Below, one piece after another: positions 1 through 12,405 of a stretch of DNA of 64,000 nt. Source of the DNA: Dioszegia crocea (taxonomy: Eukaryota; Basidiomycota; Tremellomycetes; Tremellales; Bulleribasidiaceae); assembly GCA_001600615.1 (NCBI GenBank), contig BCKK01000006.1:744001-808000 (forward strand), given 5' to 3'. Under the pieces are notes generated by a model. That model worked only from the letters and a program-made list of their open reading frames with translations. It searched no databases and was not told the DNA's origin. The position numbers were made by a program, and so were the translations under genes. The first letter of the stretch is position 1; every line of letters starts with the position of its first letter.

Positions 1-318
1 AGACGAGAAACAAAGGGAGCATCAATCCCCTTCTGACTCATTTCAGTCAGAGGGCTAAAATTGCATGCGCGCAAAGGGTCGGACCGATATTTGGGCGAGA
101 GAGAGGCTATTTGCCGAGGTTTAACCGATCCTATTTCGGTCATCTCCGTTCCGCGTTATTCATGTCTGGTGGATTACAAAATTACTAACTAAGAAGAGCC
201 GCTGGGCACGTGACTAGACCCCTCCTCACCCAAACTTGGCACTGGATTAATCATTTTGTGATCACTTGTCGAACGCAACCACGCTTTACACATCAGATAA
301 CCCTTCGCTGAGCTCAAG
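1..318. promoter_or_regulatory. Upstream region of SRP72
   Basis: No gene is supported here. The stretch holds the presumed promoter and 5' leader of the SRP72 gene that starts at 319. A CACGTG palindrome (E-box type, a bHLH-factor site) lies near 207-212. Nothing else stands out. Confidence 0.4.
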
Positions 319-1568
319 ATGGCACCCAGCGCGAAGCCCAAAGCAACAGCTACTTCCTCGACTAAGCGGGAGTTTAAACCGAGACCGCCTCGATCGGCAG
401 AAGAGCGTTTGCCTAAGCTGTATCATGGCTTGACGGATCAGGTAGATGGAGGTCATTTCCAGGGCGCTATCACCACTTGTCGCAAGAGTGAGTGTGCTCA
501 TTGAGGGTATCAGTCCAGGGCTCGAATTGTTAATCGTGACGCTCGGAAGGATTCGATGATAAGGGCCGAGGAAAGGCCAGAATTGTTCTCATGAGACGGA
601 GCTAAACATTCAGTTCTTGCGCTTGATCCTTCATCTATCCCGGCTTTCAAGACGCTTCTGTTCCTCCACCTTCACACAGACGAATATGCTTTGGCATTGG
701 CGCTGCTTGACAACCCTCCTTCCGGGTCGACTTCCGCTTTAGACTTCGAAAGGGCGTACTGCCTCTACCGGCTGCACCGCGAGAAGGAGGCGCTGGAGGT
801 GTTGAAGAACATTTCATCTCAAGGGCGCAAGGAAGACCACTTGGAGGCACAGATCGTAAGCATTACCTCTATAGTACCGCATAGAGCTGATTGACCAAGA
901 GCTACCGGTTAGGTGACTACGAGCGGGCGCAACAGCTGTACGATGATCTCCTGGCCGGCTGTGATTCGGTATGTCCACAGTCCTGCTTCTAAATCGATTT
1001 GGACTACTGTAGCTGACCGATATAGTCCTCATCTGAGTATCCCGACATCATGACCAACATCAACTCGACAAGTCTACATGTTGACTTTGTGTCACACGAT
1101 TTCCACTCTCATCTCTCCGCTCCATCACCTGCTCAGGCCGCTGGCCAGACCAGCCACGTCCCCTCTGAAGGCGATTTGGAGACTTTCGTTCCCAGTTTGC
1201 CGACCGGCTGGGCTACTGGTGGAGTGGCGAGCACATCGACCAAGGCACCAGCTGCACCAGCGAAGGCTGAGAAGAAGAAGCCGAGACATAAGCTGCCTAA
1301 GGGTGCTGTCGCGGGCAAGCCATTCATTGAAGATGTAAGTATACGCCTCTTGCTCACAGCTCAGAGTCAAAGCTGACATACATAGCCTGACAGGTGGTTG
1401 CCGATGAAGCAGAGGGCGTCCTTCATTGCTGCCCTAAGCAAGAAGAAGGGAGGTAATATGAGTATGGGTGTCGGTATGACTCAAGGTAGTTCTTCACATG
1501 CTTCCAGCGGGGCAGCGGCCGGAGGTGGTGGATCTGGAGGTAATAAGAAGAAGAAGGGGAAGAAGTAA
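319..1568 (+). CDS. SRP72: Signal recognition particle subunit SRP72, internally short
   Basis: Five exons (319-487, 614-855, 900-968, 1026-1334, 1386-1568) join in frame to 323 aa. The N-terminal half carries TPR-like helices rich in Leu/Ala (for example ALALALLDNPPSG and YRLGDYERAQQLYDDLL). After a Pro/Ala/Lys linker comes the SRP72 RNA-binding signature DPDRWLPMKQR, then a Gly/Lys-rich end finishing in KKKKGKK. SRP72 binds SRP68 and 7S RNA in the cytosolic particle that targets secretory proteins to the ER. Fungal SRP72 proteins are usually about 600 aa or more. Here the part expected to hold the central TPR helices is missing, and the four introns (44-126 nt) are too small to hide it. The start is the first ATG of the frame. 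Identity is firm from both ends; the reduced length is the oddity. Confidence 0.85.
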
Positions 1569-2504
1569 TAATGTTGCGATCTTTCCGGCCTGGAAAGAAG
1601 GGTAGCAAAGGTTGTGCCCACTCGACATGCATCGGTAAAGAATCTTGGGTATTTATGAGATGAGACTGATTAACTAAGCTAGCAATTCTAGGTTACTGTG
1701 TGTGTAGAAAGGGAGGGGCAGGGGCAGGGGTCAAAGGATGGGGACAGTCACGCGCCTGATTTGCTTTCCCTGACCCAGAGGTTTCATATCGCACTCTTCT
1801 GTGAGTTCTCCCCTACTTCGTCCTCACTGATTCCTCAGCTCCTTCCCACAAGCACCTAGCCAGCTACCTCCGATCCGCACATCGTACACGCGATTATCCA
1901 CATCGGCTGACCCATGGAGGATGCGGCCGGCCCGACATAGGCGGAATGTTTGACGCGTAGAATCTACTTGAACCTTGACACACTCTACCCCCTCGTCACC
2001 GATTTCCCTGAATTACACTTTACCAAACAGGTCGAGCTCGGACCTCCACCCTATACGACCGGGACCCTGATCTCTACTTTCTCTTCCTCTTCCTCTTCCA
2101 TCCTCCTCATCTCTCATTCGTACTTCATCCTCTTACACACTCCTTCTATCCCAAAACTCCATCATTGGAGCTTGGCTTCTTCACCTCGTTCCCTCTATCA
2201 CAGCTCAGCTAGCTTCACTACACATTCCTTCACCCCCTCTCACTTCCCACTTCTCCACCTAGATAGGCTTCCTCACCTGCCTTCCAGTCTCTACCGCCAC
2301 GCGTCCCGACAGCCAAAAGTAAAGACACTTTCTCCCAAGGACAAACGTGAGTTAGGGCTCTTCCTGCTCAGTACCGTCACCCCTTCCCGAGATCCGAGAG
2401 ACCTCGCTCCACATTGGCACACGACCTCATCTTCCTCCTTCCCTCTTCCCTCTTTCTCCTTCCTTCTCTCCCGTACTATGCTTAAGCTGACTCATCCCAG
2501 CAAG
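1569..2504 (+). other. Long pyrimidine-rich leader of the Mei2-like gene
   Basis: This spacer holds the SRP72 3' end and a long leader for the next gene. From about 2050 to 2480 it is strongly C/T-rich on the + strand, giving a low-complexity Ser/Leu/His open frame without an ATG. A donor (GTGAGT at about 2348) and an acceptor (CTGACTCATCCCAG ending at 2500) suggest a 5' UTR intron ending five bases before the ATG at 2505. Confidence 0.45.
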
Positions 2505-5500
2505 ATGTCTACCGAAAGGTCTGAGTCCAGGTGGACAGCGATCAGGTGAGTAGTCTCCAGCTCTGATAAATACTGGGCTGATATAGCAGGGACGAGCAAA
2601 GCACCACCTCCTCTCTCTCGGACAGGAGCAATTACGCCGCGCAAAAGGCACCTAGCAGTGCTCAACAGCCCCATCGTTGGACTGAAAGTGACGTGAGTCT
2701 TCGTTCTCCAGCCTTGATTCATGCCATCTTGGGTCTCAGCTGACGATACAGCTCAATCCCTACTCGGACACTTTCCAGCCATGCGCCAGTCCTCCTCGTA
2801 CCATGCCAGACATCTCCAACTTGTCTTTCTCCGATAGGGCGTCTAGCGGATCAGACGAGGTCAAAGCGGTGAGTTCTGGATCTACCTATCGTTTCCTTCT
2901 CGCCGAGCTGTGCTCATTTGTCTAGCGCGCCACGCAGACGCCGTTCCACAACTCGGCCTCTAGATGTGAGCTAAGATTTCCGCACCATGACCTGATGAGA
3001 GCTGACCAGACAGACGACAATGTCCACACTCCAGGCTTAACCCCCTCTACTGGCACACTCCGTACTCCCTCTTCCTCCAACCACCTCTCGCCCTTCACGC
3101 CTCGCTCTCCGTTCACCCGCTCAAGCTCCAACCCCGTCACCCCGTTGACGTCGTACTACGCCTCATCGAGCAGCGCCGGGAAGGAAGGCAGCAAGGAGAA
3201 AGGGGCAGACCAGGAACAGATGCATGATCAGGAGAGCGCGGAGGATATCGGCCGTTATCTTCTCGTGAGTCGGATGAAGTAGGAGAAGGAAGACCCAGCT
3301 GACGCTCAGATCAACGACCTTCCTCGGGACTTGGATGGAGCGCATATCAAGAAGCTCATTGGGGTGAGCTGCTGCGTGTCTTCCGCTGATCACAACAAGC
3401 TGACCAGATACAGAGCATCGCCTCTTACAAAGTCATCATCGTCAAAAACTTGAAGACTACCGGAAGCGTACGTTCCAGCACCAGTCCATCCTGACAAACA
3501 GATCATCGTGGCATTCTACGATCCCAGGGAGGCCGAGAAGGTGCACAAACATTTGCAGGCCCACTTGGTGTCTTTCCAAGAAGGTGCTCCCCGCCTATCT
3601 TTGAATTGTATGCGCATTGAGCGGATGGTCGTTGATCAGGTAAGTTGAGGATCGGTCTTAGTATCACGGACCGAAAGGCTGATCTCTTAGATTGCTGAGC
3701 GAGGAGAGGGTTGGGAGATCTACTGGAGCTACCAGGAATCGGTCATCGTCATTGAGGTACTAGGCGAAAGAACCGTGACTTTGGTCAACATGAAGGTGAG
3801 CTTTTAGAGTCCATTTGCGGGCAAGTACTGAGGGTCAGAACTGCTTGAAAGGAATTGGCGAGGCATCTCGAGTCCAGCCTGTCGGACTTGACGGCAAGGT
3901 GAGCTCAGCACTGACTCTTCCACCGACCATAGCTGACCTATAAGCGTTTCATCGCGGAGTTCTGGGACACGCGCGAAGCTGCAGAAGCCATCAAATGGCT
4001 GAACGGTCCCCTCTACAACGACTCGTACCTCACCGCGCGGTACCTCTCCGACACGAGCCAGCCTTCACCTCTCGAGCAAAGGACTATGCGCCGCGCCACT
4101 TCGGGTCCTGTGGACTTTACGCTCGGATCCGTCGCTGCCCAGAACCGCTCTCAATCTGGCCTCTTCCGAGCTGCGGCCGAATCGCCTCGAGGGGACGTCT
4201 TTGGACCCTACTCCACCCCTGCTCCTAGGCAGAATCTCTTCGAGCAGAATTCACCTACCGATGACTGGCTAGCGCTCCGCGACAGGTCTTCTTCTACCCG
4301 GAACCGGGAGGCTACGTTGCCTCAGCAGTATAGCAGCTACGACCTTCCTCTCCATCTCCAGAACTACAGCCGGCGTTCGTCCGAGGGCGGCGCGATTGAT
4401 GACCTCGTCAGCCAGATCGACCTTGCTTCAAGGGTTAGGCGGGATGATCTCAGTCCGAGGCATGGAATGTTCAACAAGAAGGCTATCCCGCCTGACAACA
4501 GAGTACACCCCGATAGGATCATTCTCGGTGAGTTATCGTATCAGTTACCATACAGAGTATCTCGACTGACTTCCAATAGGTCAAGACCACCGCACGACAG
4601 TGATGATCAAGGATGTCCCGGTATGCTCCGCCCTCTTCGTAAGAGAAGCCATCGCTGACTGGCAGAACAAACTCGCTCGCGAAGAGCTTGTCCATATTCT
4701 CAGCGAGGTGAGTTACAAAGTGTATTCTGAGACCTGTTCGCACATCAGCTGACTTATCAGAGCGTTCCAGGCGGATTCGATTTCGTCTACCTCAGATTCG
4801 ACTTCAAGAATGCATGCAACGTAAGCTACAGATTTACTGGCGCTCGAGAATAGTGAGGGCATAAGCTTATCTGCAGGTCGGCTATGCATTTGTCAACTTC
4901 ACGTCTCTGCAGTCGATGTATGACTTCATCCAAGCCAGAGTTGGCAAGAGGTGGAACTTGTTCTCTAGTGAGAAGGTGCTTCAGGTATGTCCTACACTCG
5001 CTCAGCTATGCCTCTAGGGACGACACATGCTGACTGACAGATCTGTTACGCCGATATCCAGTCAGTACATGGGCCAAAATGAAATGTGGACTCATGCTGA
5101 CTTGACAGGGGCAAGGAACGCCTCATCAACAAGTTCCGGTAAGCTTCCACTCTCTCATCGGAGTTCTGTGCTGACTAGACAGTAACTCAGACGTCATGAC
5201 CGCTCCGGAGCAGTGGCGCCCTCAGATATTCTAGTGAGTTCTGCTCTCTTATCTTCGCGATGTGACGCTGATGTACCAGTTCTCAGGGCTCGCAAAAAGG
5301 CCATCCTGTGAGTTGCTCCACGTTCCTGAAAGTGACTTGAGACCATAGCTGACATCGACAGGAGCCTTTCCCTGAAGTGAGATGAGGCGTCGTTGCCATT
5401 AGTGTTAGCTGACCTTGCAGCCTGATCACCCTGCGATGCGGATGAGAGGCGGTCTCTCTCGGCTTCCGGCCTATGGCAGTAAGTCATCTCCCTTCCCGCC

Positions 5501-5620
5501 CGTCCTTCCTTTTGATGTGCTTCGACTGATATTGCAGACGGTGCCTCGAGCCTAGCTTTCGAAGACACAGCGGCATACGACTACACCATCGCCGACTTTG
5601 ACCGAGGCTACGGCTACTAA
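2505..5620 (+). CDS. Mei2-like RNA-binding protein (C-terminal Mei2 RRM)
   Basis: A many-exon gene with introns mostly 45-65 nt. The N-terminal region is Ser/Thr/Pro-rich. The middle encodes two weakly conserved RRM-like segments (about 3310-4060), including YLLINDLPRDLDGAHIKKLI. A disordered Ser/Arg/Gln stretch follows (about 4080-4530). The C-terminal RRM (about 4590-5130) has the Mei2 signature: RTTVMIKDVPNKL, then FDFVYLRFDFKNACNVGYAF, then WNLFSSEKVLQICYA. In fission yeast Mei2 binds meiRNA and drives entry into meiosis; plant and fungal relatives act in meiosis and development. The frame ends with a Tyr/Gly-rich tail and TAA at 5618-5620. The start at 2505 is chosen because the upstream open frame lacks an ATG and looks like leader sequence. 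Exact boundaries of the small C-terminal exons are less certain. Confidence 0.78.
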
Positions 5621-6330
5621 AAGGCGACAAGCACGCGCTCAGCGTCATCAACGTCCCACCCCTCGAATCTCCTTCTTCCTCACCAAACTACACTTTGGCC
5701 CCCTGCTTTCCTCCCCTTGCTTCTCTGGCCATCATGCGCCCTCGTTATTCTGTAGTCTAGCATGCTAGCATTCTTTCACATTGTAGTCTTTACCTTTCCT
5801 GGGCTCTCGGCAGTTATCCCCTTTCGCATAAAAACACAAAATCCCCCACCCACAGCACCAATCGCATCGCATCGCATCCGGCCTCATCGTACTTTCCTCA
5901 ATCATCATCTGCTCCATTTCGCATTGCTATTGTGTATCTTTCGGTAGATTTAGATTGCAAACCATCCAGCATATCCTGTATCAACAGCCAAAACATCATG
6001 TCAGACCCGTTCATGCAAATCATTCGTCCTTCGTTCGGTTCAGTCCTTGCGCAAGCTGGAGACCGAAATACAATCTAGATCTCCGTCGCTGCTGGGCTAA
6101 CCTTGGGGACCAGCAGGCGCAGCGCCAAAGTCACCGTTGGGACTCTCTGCTCGCGGGCCTGCCGAAGCCGCGGCTCACCGCTACCAGCGCCACAAGAACC
6201 AACGTTAACATGTCAATTTCGGATAGGTTTACAACCATTCTACTATAGCAACTTTCTATCTCTAGGAATCCGAGTTCTAACACAGCCTGGAAGATATCAG
6301 TTACTGACCTCCATAACGGCCTGGACAGAC
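5621..6330. other. Convergent intergenic region
   Basis: This lies between the 3' ends of the Mei2-like gene (+) and the zinc-cluster factor (-). Short open frames here are not supported by composition or splice structure. It presumably holds both 3' UTRs. No RNA gene was recognised. Confidence 0.4.
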
Positions 6331-9300
6331 TCACAGTACTCTCAGCCCCAAATCCTCGCAAACCTGCTTCCAATCATCCCTCCCTAGACCTTTATCTACC
6401 CTGTTCCACACCTCCCGCACGATCCTAGCTGCTGTCTCGATATCGAAACAGCATTGCGCTTTGAAACCTTCAAAGAGCGTCAAGACCCAATTCCGAGCTT
6501 CACCCTCGACACAGGATGCGGCAATGATCGTTGGCCATGTCAGGCTGCGGAAGTCAGCTATCCGTCAGACTGAAAAAACATCCCCCTGCCTCGTCTTCGG
6601 GATTTCGAGCGGGAAATCGTTATCGCCCATGACGCAGAATTGGACTTGTGTGGGGGAATACCAAGACGCTTACTCTATCGACATTCCAAGTAAGGCTGTG
6701 GATGTCGAGCAGTGCTGCAACACCTCTGCAGCGGCAGTTTGGACCCTTTGGTCTGTTCTTGGAAACATGAAGACGTTCCGGAGTAACAGGATCTGATACC
6801 TTGTCAGCTTTGTATCCGGGGACATGCTGGGCGGGCAGTCTCCCAAACAAAATGATCAACTCACCTTCATAGCATGCGCATACGCCCGATTCCCCACTTG
6901 CACCCGCTCATGCTCCAGTGTCGTAATCTGCAACGTCTCAATCCAAGCATCAACATCCCCATCCATCTTCTGCGCCTCCAACACTAACGCCGGATCACTA
7001 TACCCATTACCCTCCCTCGTCGCATCCCCAACTCTGGCCAAAAGTCTCGTCAATCTCGCAAAGAGAGCAACCATATTCCGACTCATTCCGAATTGCTTCT
7101 CGACTGAATGCTCTTCGTATGTCGATCGGCTCGAGCCAAACCACCAGTTCTCCCATCGGTCCGAAATGAGGATAGGCTCCTGACCTGTAGTCAGACAACC
7201 CATTGTTTCGTATATCGCCAGAACTTCGAGGTTTAGTCGGGCGGAAGAGACTGTGACTCCATCGGCTAAAGGAGTCGGCTGGCTAGATTTGAGCATCTCG
7301 GCTGGTCCGCCGCGTCTGTGCTGTCAGCTGTTCATCCCTGCTTGTCTCATGAGACTTCTACAGCAAGTGCCAACTCACGCAATAATCATCCCTTTGGCCA
7401 AATCGAAATTCTCCTCCCATCCACTCCCGCCGAACAACATATCAATCAACGCCAAACTCGTCGCCGCCCCTAGCGCCGCATCAGAGCGAGAAGCCACCGG
7501 ATCTGCGGCTGCAATCCTGACCATGGTCTTCCCGGCCGTTCGGAGACTGGCAGCATACTGGAATATACTGACTGTCTGGCCTGAAGACTGGCGAGATCGA
7601 GCAAGGAGAAAAGCCTGGTGTACCGCTCCGATCCCAAGCAGGGCGATACGCAGGGCATCCGAAGCTGGATTGGTGCCCCTTGGCGAATCAAGAGCGAGGG
7701 GGAGATTGATGGCTAGCATGGGATTTAGGCCGGAAGGGATTGCCATCATTAGGTCGGCGGCATTGGCGCAATAGTGAAGAATCAGATTACGTTCTTCTGA
7801 GGTAGGGAACCATGGGAGGAGGACTGAGGTTCAGCGCAAGGTATATTGGGCAAGATAAACGTACAATTTGGAGCTAGTAGCATCGGACCCGCACCTGCTC
7901 CGCCCCACGACTGCGAGACCTGGCCCATATCGTTTGACGCGGCAAAGCTGTCGGTCGGTGCATGTTGCGGCGGATTCTCCGCATCATCATTGTACGCGGA
8001 GATCAACGTGTTGTCCCAGGCGAGGTTGGTGGTGGGCAAGATAGGATCGGGGACCTCTCCCACTTGAGCAAGAATGCTGGCTAGTAAGCTACCTACTCTG
8101 CCATTTGTATGAGGTTTCTTCGTGTCCATCTTGACACACCGCCCATGCGAATCTTGAAGTCCATCGGGACCCAGCCGGACAGTGCACTGACCTTTGATTC
8201 TGCTGCGGGGGCACTGACAGCGTGGACACGTCGAGTCTTTGCTGCTCTGGGGAAGGAGGTGGCAAGTATATCGGCTGTGATGGCTTCCCTCGCTTCCTCT
8301 TGTTCTGCGGCGGAGGCGGGGGAGCCGTCGGTGGTGACAAGGCAGGCGGCGAAAGAGGCACATAGCCCTCATCTCCACTTTCGGCACTCGACACATTCTC
8401 CGAATCCCGGCCTGACGCCTCCTCTTTCTCATACTCACACTAACCATCGTCAGCTGACAGTCGCGCTTCGTACTGAACAGATACTCACTCCACGCTTAGC
8501 CGTGACGCACTTCAAACACGTTGGGCGGGTCTCATCACACTTTATCCTCCGCCGCCGACAACACATACACCCCGTTTTGGTCCTCTTATACTTTGCCTTC
8601 CGCTTCACTCCCGCGCGGGATGAAATGTAGACATCGACTCCTGAGCCTGTGCCTCTCCGAGCGGTCTGACCGTTCGAATTTGAGCCGGCGCCGTCATCAG
8701 AGTAAGGGCTGTCGGAGTGGAAGGAATCATAGTTCCGATGGAGTAGAGGGCGGAATGGCCCCGCCTGATCGATTGGGACAGTGGTGGTGAGTGAAGGTGG
8801 ATGGTGCAGCTGTGTTTGTGTCAAGGGTGCGGGTGGGGGCGCAGGAGGGATAGGCATTCGTCGGGGGGATGGGGGACGATGGTGGTAGTCGGAGTATGTG
8901 GGATGGACGGACGAAGGTTGTCGAGCGGGGGCATCGTAGGATGGGTAAAGGGGTGTGAGAGGACTGTGAAGGGTACTGGTGGACCACACCGGGGATGGCT
9001 TAGGTGGAGGTGCGCCGGAAGGAGGAGGAGGAGGGGGAGGAAGGGCGATCTGAGGTGGAGGGTGGAAATAGGAAGGCTCGATGTTGTTTCTACGAAGATA
9101 AGCTGAGAACATGACGGCTTGGTAGGCGTGAACATTGAAGTACGGTCGGAAGGTAGAAGTAACATTGTCCACCCTTCCCTGCCCCTGCCCCAGACTCTAC
9201 ACTGTCGTGCTCACTCTCCTCGAAGACCTCCTCCCCTTGTCAGAGCGCTCAAACCAGATCTGGTTTCTCTCGGCGAGCACACCGAACTCGAACGTTGAAA

Positions 9301-9972
9301 TTCAGATCACGCTTCACCCTTCGCTAGAAATAACGACCTCGGGGCTGAAACATCCCCCCCACTTCGGGTTTCCCCCTTTGATCCGTCCGCTCCCCTTGTT
9401 CCCATCCCCCCACTCTTGACCAGGGTCCGATTGTAGTACTTGCTACGCGTTCCATGCTCTCTCGCGTTCCCATGTTTCCATTCATATGACCAAATCGCAT
9501 CCGGGCGGACCTCGCTCGCGCATATTGAATCCGGACGATGAAACACTTACACAGGTCCTGGATCCACTGGCACACCTTCATATCCAGCCGAATAGCTTAT
9601 GCCTGGATTGATACGGCTCGGCCAGCGTCCATCCACCCATCCGCCCTGTATGACTTCTCCACCACCTCGGGTGCCCAAACCGGTATAGTTGAGGCTATAC
9701 GAGTCGTGCCTTGGCGTAAAGCCCGGCTGATACGATAATGAGGGTTCAGGTGGACCCTGTGATGTCGACCCATGACCTCGATAAGGATCAAACGAAGTGT
9801 CCGAAGTCTGCGCGCTTGTACTCGTGCCCGTATAGTCTGACCGGCCGTAGGATGTATGTCTCGCAGCCAATCTTGCCGCTGCGGTATTGGCAGCTTCCGC
9901 TTGCCCGTGCAGATCGGTCGGCGGCGCTCCCATGTTATGCGGAGTCGAGAGGAGTATCGCAGATTGTGACAT
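6331..9972 (-). CDS. Zn(II)2Cys6 fungal transcription factor with Fungal_trans_2-like domain
   Basis: The start is ATG at 9972. Exon 1 (9972-9551) is Ser/Thr/Gly-rich. The second exon (about 9220-8500) carries a polyproline stretch, a basic linker (RAGVKRKAKYKRTKTG) and a zinc cluster, CMCCRRRRIKCDETRPTC then CLKCVTAKRGC across an intron, giving the six spaced cysteines of a GAL4-type DNA-binding domain. After a Pro-rich region the C-terminal part (about 8000-6331) is helical and resembles the regulatory domain of UGA3-like factors: GTNPASDALRIALLGIGAVH, then LEVLAIYETMGCL, ending in LTWPTIIAASCVEGEARNW and GLRVL. The last intron (about 130 nt) joins SI to DLTWP, which removes an apparent in-frame TAA. 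It is a nuclear regulator; its targets cannot be inferred from the neighbours. Confidence 0.8.
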
Positions 9973-10898
9973 GAAGATATGGTGTTGACAGCAGCTATTC
10001 CTCGGAGCTTATCTGCGTTCGGATGAGGACGACGTGAAGGACAGGGTCGCGTCCTTTTTACACCGCGGGCCCCGAGCTACCAGATACGCGGATCGATAGG
10101 AGAGACATCGGTCTCTGCTGTAAGGGGACCTCCGAGCTGAGCATATGTGATGTAAGGCGCGGTGATCAGAGGTGAATCGGTGGTGAAGCAAAGTAGTGGC
10201 GCAGCTCGTCTGATGGCATGCCGTAAGCTGTCGATCACCCCCTCTCCCGCACTGGCGCCGGCTGATAATCAGATAAGCCTAAGCTTGGTGCTGCTATGCA
10301 TAATGCATAATGCCTGAGCTGTCCTAATTCAAGTCAAAAGGGTCAGTGTAGAGAATGTATGTCGTACCAAAGCCCAACTTTAATGGTACTATTCTCGACG
10401 GGATGTTACATGTTTTCGTGCACGCCTCCTTAAAAACGGTACTAGCACTAGCTCCTCCTCACATTCAGCCTAGACACCCCACCGCCCTCCTCCAAAGTCT
10501 GCTCCCCGCCCCCGTTCCATGCTCGTGTAGACGACATCCCCATCTCGCCTCCCCCCTCACTTCCAGATCGGAAAGAATTGACGTCGGACCTCCTGACCCC
10601 CTCTATCCCTCATACATCTCGCCCATTGCTCATCCACCATGCAAAGCTTCGTGTGTCCCCCCTGCAACCCCGCCCCGTGATTTCTTTAAGCAGGCTTCCC
10701 ACCCTTCTTGTTTTTCCTTGGCGGCGTCACGGCGGCTGTTGAAGTCAGCGCGGGTCCATGGCAGAGGATATGCAAAGAGTGCAGGTCAAATTTCGGTCGG
10801 GTACTTCCAGCAAGAAAAACACAGTGTGCATATTCTGCGACCCGACCTATTCCCAAGTTCCAAGATGGGGAAATGTGAGAAGTGAGGGAAAAGAAAAA
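9973..10898. promoter_or_regulatory. Promoter region of the zinc-cluster factor
   Basis: This lies between the factor's ATG (9972, reading left) and the PP1 stop codon. Open frames here (for example 10355-10885) look random, with runs of C-rich sequence and no domain. A direct duplication of GCATAAT occurs near 10298-10312. Nothing further is supported. Confidence 0.4.
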
Positions 10899-12405
10899 CT
10901 AACGCCGTCCACCGGTTCCTGCGTATCCTGCGTATTTGGGGGCCTTCTTTTCGGCAGGCTTGAGAATCTGTACGAATCAGCTTTGCCCAAACAGGATTCC
11001 TCAAAGTAGGTAATCTCGACGCCAGATCCAGTATCACCGGAAGGGGAAGCTGTATGGCGCCTTTGGGATGTTTCGGAGTAAGGATATGGTGTCAAGACTA
11101 TATGTAGGCTAAACTGACCTGGAATGAACACAACAGGGTATCGTCAACGCTCATCATTGCGCCTGCGTTATCGAACTGACGATCAGCTTCATCGCTATGA
11201 ATACAGCACAGACTCTCTAGCTTACCTCTCCACAGTAATTGGGCGCCGAGAACAGAGTAACCAATTGTCGCTTCGCAAAGAACTCATAGCCGTCCTCAAC
11301 CACCTAAGTGGTCAGCTTAAATCTGAGGACGCGTCAATCGCCAAAATTCCAGCTCACCTGATGCGCTCTGCAAATCAAGTCCATATCGTGCTTCTGCAAG
11401 AACCGCGAGACGACATCAGGACCGAATGTGAATGATACACCACGGTCATTCTCTGACCAGCCTGTAATGTCCTTGTCGGGATCAGACCAGAGGAGATCGC
11501 AGAGGAGACCTGACGGGTCAGCTATATCCCCTAAGAGAGACCTCGGTGAAAAAGAAGCTTACCGGTATCGGGTACATCTGTGGGTCGCATAACTCGGCGA
11601 ATTTGCTCCATGCTCAACAAATCGGGACTCTGCGCGTGTCAGCTTGATTCCCGATCATCACACGGGCCGCACAGCTGAAAATGAGACTCACCAAACCACC
11701 GTGCATCGTAAAGATCTTCTCATCGATAATAGCGGCAATAGGCAAGCAGTTGAAGCAGTCGGTGAATGTCTTCCACAGCTTGATGTTATACCGCCGCTTG
11801 CCTGTGGAAGTCAGCACAACAACTCGATGTAGAAAGGCCAGCCACAACTTACACTCATCGTAAAACCCGTAAATCCTGTTGATACTCGCACACTCGTGGT
11901 TCCCTCTCAGGATAAAGAAATTCTCGGGATACTTGATCTTGTACGCGAGCAACAGGCAGATAGTCTCGAGCGACTGCTTACCACGATCGACATAGTCGCC
12001 GAGGAAGAGGTAGTTGGCTTCTGGTGGGAAACCGCCGTATTCGAATAGACGGAGCAGATCGTAGTATTGCCCGTGAATGTCACCTGGGGGATCAGCCGGG
12101 TGGCCTCAAGACTTAGACAAATATTGAGGCACTCCACATATGGGGCAATATGAAATGACGACTCACCGCATATCTTGATAGGCGCCTCCAACTCCAGTAA
12201 GATCGGTTGTCCGATAAAGACCTCTCGAGCCCGCTTGCACAACTCTCTAATTTCGTACTCTTGCAATTGAACAACCTTTCCAGGTCGGTTGCCTCTGACT
12301 GCAAGAATCAGTATGGTACAAAGATCCTGCGGAAATGCTGTAGAACTTACCCTCGAGCAAACGGTCAATTATGGAATCGAGATCGATTTCGGTTGATTCG
12401 GACAT
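10899..12405 (-). CDS. GLC7: Serine/threonine protein phosphatase PP1 catalytic subunit
   Basis: About seven exons give roughly 320 aa. All PPP-family motifs are visible: GDIHGQ, GDYVDRG, RGNHE, the HGGLSP segment (metal-binding His) and [11 protein letters not shown]. The C-terminus reads [11 protein letters not shown] followed by a short Gly/Arg tail ending GTGGRR. The [20 protein letters not shown] stretch is typical of PP1 rather than PP2A or calcineurin. PP1 works in nucleus and cytosol with many targeting subunits on glycogen metabolism, mitotic exit and mRNA processing. The start ATG at 12405 gives the usual short acidic N-terminus ([18 protein letters not shown]). There is no sign of damage. 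A second, divergent PP1-like gene (PPZ type) lies at 33007-34951. Confidence 0.93.

Noticed and set aside
1950..2504. Long open frame of Ser/Leu/His-rich sequence before the Mei2-like gene
   Set aside because: It lacks an ATG start, follows a C/T-rich run and has low complexity; it reads best as a 5' leader with an intron.
6550..6690. In-frame TAA within the zinc-cluster factor, suggesting a broken gene
   Set aside because: A single intron of about 130 nt with donor GTAAGC and acceptor TTCCGCAG removes it and joins SI to DLTWP in phase.
10355..10885. Open frame of about 176 codons on the + strand
   Set aside because: Random-looking composition, no motif, and it lies in the promoter region of a minus-strand gene.
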